From positions 1-15,156 of the forward strand of contig JBGSQK010000002.1 of assembly GCA_041738135.1 (NCBI GenBank): 15,156 bases of DNA. Reading direction: 5' to 3'. Both the position numbers and the translations under genes were made by a program. The notes under the pieces were generated by a model that had not been told where the DNA came from, made no database searches, and saw nothing but the letters and a program-made list of their open reading frames with translations. The first letter of the stretch is position 1; every line of letters starts with the position of its first letter. Source of the stretch: JAGOMX01 sp041738135. Its GTDB lineage: Bacteria > Pseudomonadota > Alphaproteobacteria > JAGOMX01. Shown one piece after another: positions 14,155 to 15,156 of this stretch.

Positions 14155-15156
14155 TCAATTCCCCAGCATCACAGGTGAACATGGAGCCTCAATCCAGGCA
14201 AGGGATGCCTGAATTCTTTTCTCTAACCAGTCTTTTTGAGAATCCGTTGCAGGTAGAGCCGTCAAGGCCGAGATGAAAGCGTCCAGATATGCTATGCGAT
14301 GGGCATGGAGAGGCGCTTGGTCTCCATCAAACTCTGCAATGGCTAGCCGTTCTTCAAAATCCTGTTTATCATAAGGATAGGAAAATCGCTCTAAAACGTC
14401 TTGGGGGCGACCCGACAAACCCGACATATTCAAATCTGGATCCAATCTGTCGGTGTTGTCGGAAATGTCGGGTTTGTTTATGTTCTTGAAAATGTCGGGT
14501 CCTATTTTGATTAAATTACTCAAATTTTCAACTAAAAGAGCTCCGGGACGACCCGACAACACCGACATATTGAAGGGTGGATCGAATCTGCCGGGTTTGT
14601 CGGGTCCCACTCTAAGCATATTTTCTATATTTTCACCCAATCTGTCGGTGTTGTCGGAAATGTCGGGTTTATGGTTGTTCTCGGAAAACTTGGGTCCTAT
14701 TTTGATTAAATTATTCAAATTTTCACCTAAAAGAGCTCCGGGACGACCCGACAACACCGACAAATTGAAAGGTGGATCGAATCTGTCGGGTTTGTCGGGT
14801 CCTGCTCTAGGCATATTTCCCATATTTTCACCCAATCTGTCGGTGTTGTCGGAAATGTCGGGTTTGTTTTTGTTCTCGGAAATGTCGGGCCCTATTTTGA
14901 TTGAATTGGTCAAATTTTCACCATAAAATGCTCCTGGACCACCCGACAAACCCGACAAATTGAAAGGTGGATCGAATCTGTCGGGTTTGTCGGGTCCTAC
15001 TCCAGGCATTTTTTCCATTTTTTCATCTAAAAGCTCCGGGGCACGAAGTGACAAAGGTGACATATACGCCTGGAGTCTGAATCTGTCACTTTTGTCACCT
15101 CCGTATCTGGGATTATTTTCCACTTTTTCCATTTTTTCGTCTAAAAGGCCCCAGGG
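14155..15156 (-). CDS. Repeat-rich ORF with alphaproteobacterial-type C-terminal domain (5' end outside window)
   Basis: The frame is open to the window edge. The first in-window ATG (15132) is preceded by open codons PWGLLDEK that match the repeat, so it is not the true start. Three full copies plus partial copies of a 65-residue unit lie in tandem, for example GPDKPDRFDPPFNLS, LSGRPGALLGENL, NLIKIGP and KPDISDNTDRLGEN. A unique C-terminus follows (FEERLAIAEFDGDQ, LDAFISALTALP, WLEKRIQASLAWIEAP). That ERxAIxEFDG pattern is one I associate with alphaproteobacterial accessory or plasmid proteins, with no known function that I can state. The opposite strand is also open across the repeats because the units are largely inverted-repeat DNA. 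Confidence 0.6.
   Translation of the reverse strand, partial: PWGLLDEKMEKVENNPRYGGDKSDRFRLQAYMSPLSLRAPELLDEKMEKMPGVGPDKPDRFDPPFNLSGLSGGPGAFYGENLTNSIKIGPDISENKNKPDISDNTDRLGENMGNMPRAGPDKPDRFDPPFNLSVLSGRPGALLGENLNNLIKIGPKFSENNHKPDISDNTDRLGENIENMLRVGPDKPGRFDPPFNMSVLSGRPGALLVENLSNLIKIGPDIFKNINKPDISDNTDRLDPDLNMSGLSGRPQDVLERFSYPYDKQDFEERLAIAEFDGDQAPLHAHRIAYLDAFISALTALPATDSQKDWLEKRIQASLAWIEAPCSPVMLGN
14405..15156. repeat. Tandem 195-bp repeats carrying internal inverted repeats
   Basis: Equivalent blocks (atcgaatctg followed by cgggtttgtcgggtc) begin at 14581, 14776 and 14971, exactly 195 bp apart, and diverged partial units flank them. Each unit holds a left arm such as acccgacaacaccgaca and, about 20 nt on, a right arm such as tgtcgggtttgtcgggt. 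The two can pair over roughly 16 bp. The distal unit near 15045-15098 keeps the pairing with other bases (gtgacaaaggtgaca / tgtcacttttgtcacc). Further tgtcgg copies lie between the hairpins. Confidence 0.9.

Noticed and set aside
14405..15156. CRISPR array
   Set aside because: Repeats are 195-bp tandem copies with shared interiors. There are no short identical repeats with unique equal-length spacers and no cas genes.

Overview
The window looks like an accessory, mobile-element-rich stretch of a moderately AT-rich proteobacterial genome. The best taxonomic hint is the C-terminal part of the last ORF (EERLAIAEFDGD...). It resembles the ERxAIxEFDG tail I know from alphaproteobacterial accessory proteins. 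Frequent group II introns, IS scars and fresh pseudogenes would fit a host-associated alphaproteobacterium (Holosporales/Paracaedibacter-like). That placement is inference and is not proven by the sequence.

Layout. (1) 1-2036: an adenosine/adenine deaminase-family gene (291-1343) lies between two group II intron 3' ends that point at it from both sides: a decayed remnant at 1-142 and a complete-looking intron without an ORF at 1366-2036 on the minus strand. (2) 2095-2610: a minus-strand DUF2231-type membrane protein with a His-rich tail. (3) 2937-8580: a tightly coupled cusCBA-type Cu(I)/Ag(I) RND efflux operon (outer-membrane channel, periplasmic adaptor, inner-membrane pump), with ATGA overlaps and the expected Met triad and proton-relay Asp in the pump. 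(4) 8598-9775: an eroded zone with the tail of an IS481/IS3-like transposase, one small unknown ORF, a minus-strand coding fragment and an AT-rich leader. (5) 9776-12707: a bufferin operon: bufA1 (DUF2282 precursor), bufB (MNIO/DUF692), bufC (DUF2063), a DoxX protein and an AhpD-like carboxymuconolactone decarboxylase-family protein. It is followed by a second AhpD-like gene killed by a nonsense codon. (6) 13095-14024: a minus-strand secreted alpha/beta hydrolase interrupted by one in-frame TGA. (7) 14155 to the window end: a minus-strand ORF with exact-period 195-bp repeats whose units carry paired inverted sequences.

Functionally, regions 2-5 read as a copper-handling island. CusCBA would expel Cu(I) from periplasm to outside. 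The bufferin operon would make a secreted, thiooxazole-modified copper-sequestering peptide, with DoxX and the AhpD-like protein as likely redox or membrane accessories. The buf region looks more AT-rich than cus, so the two modules may have arrived separately.
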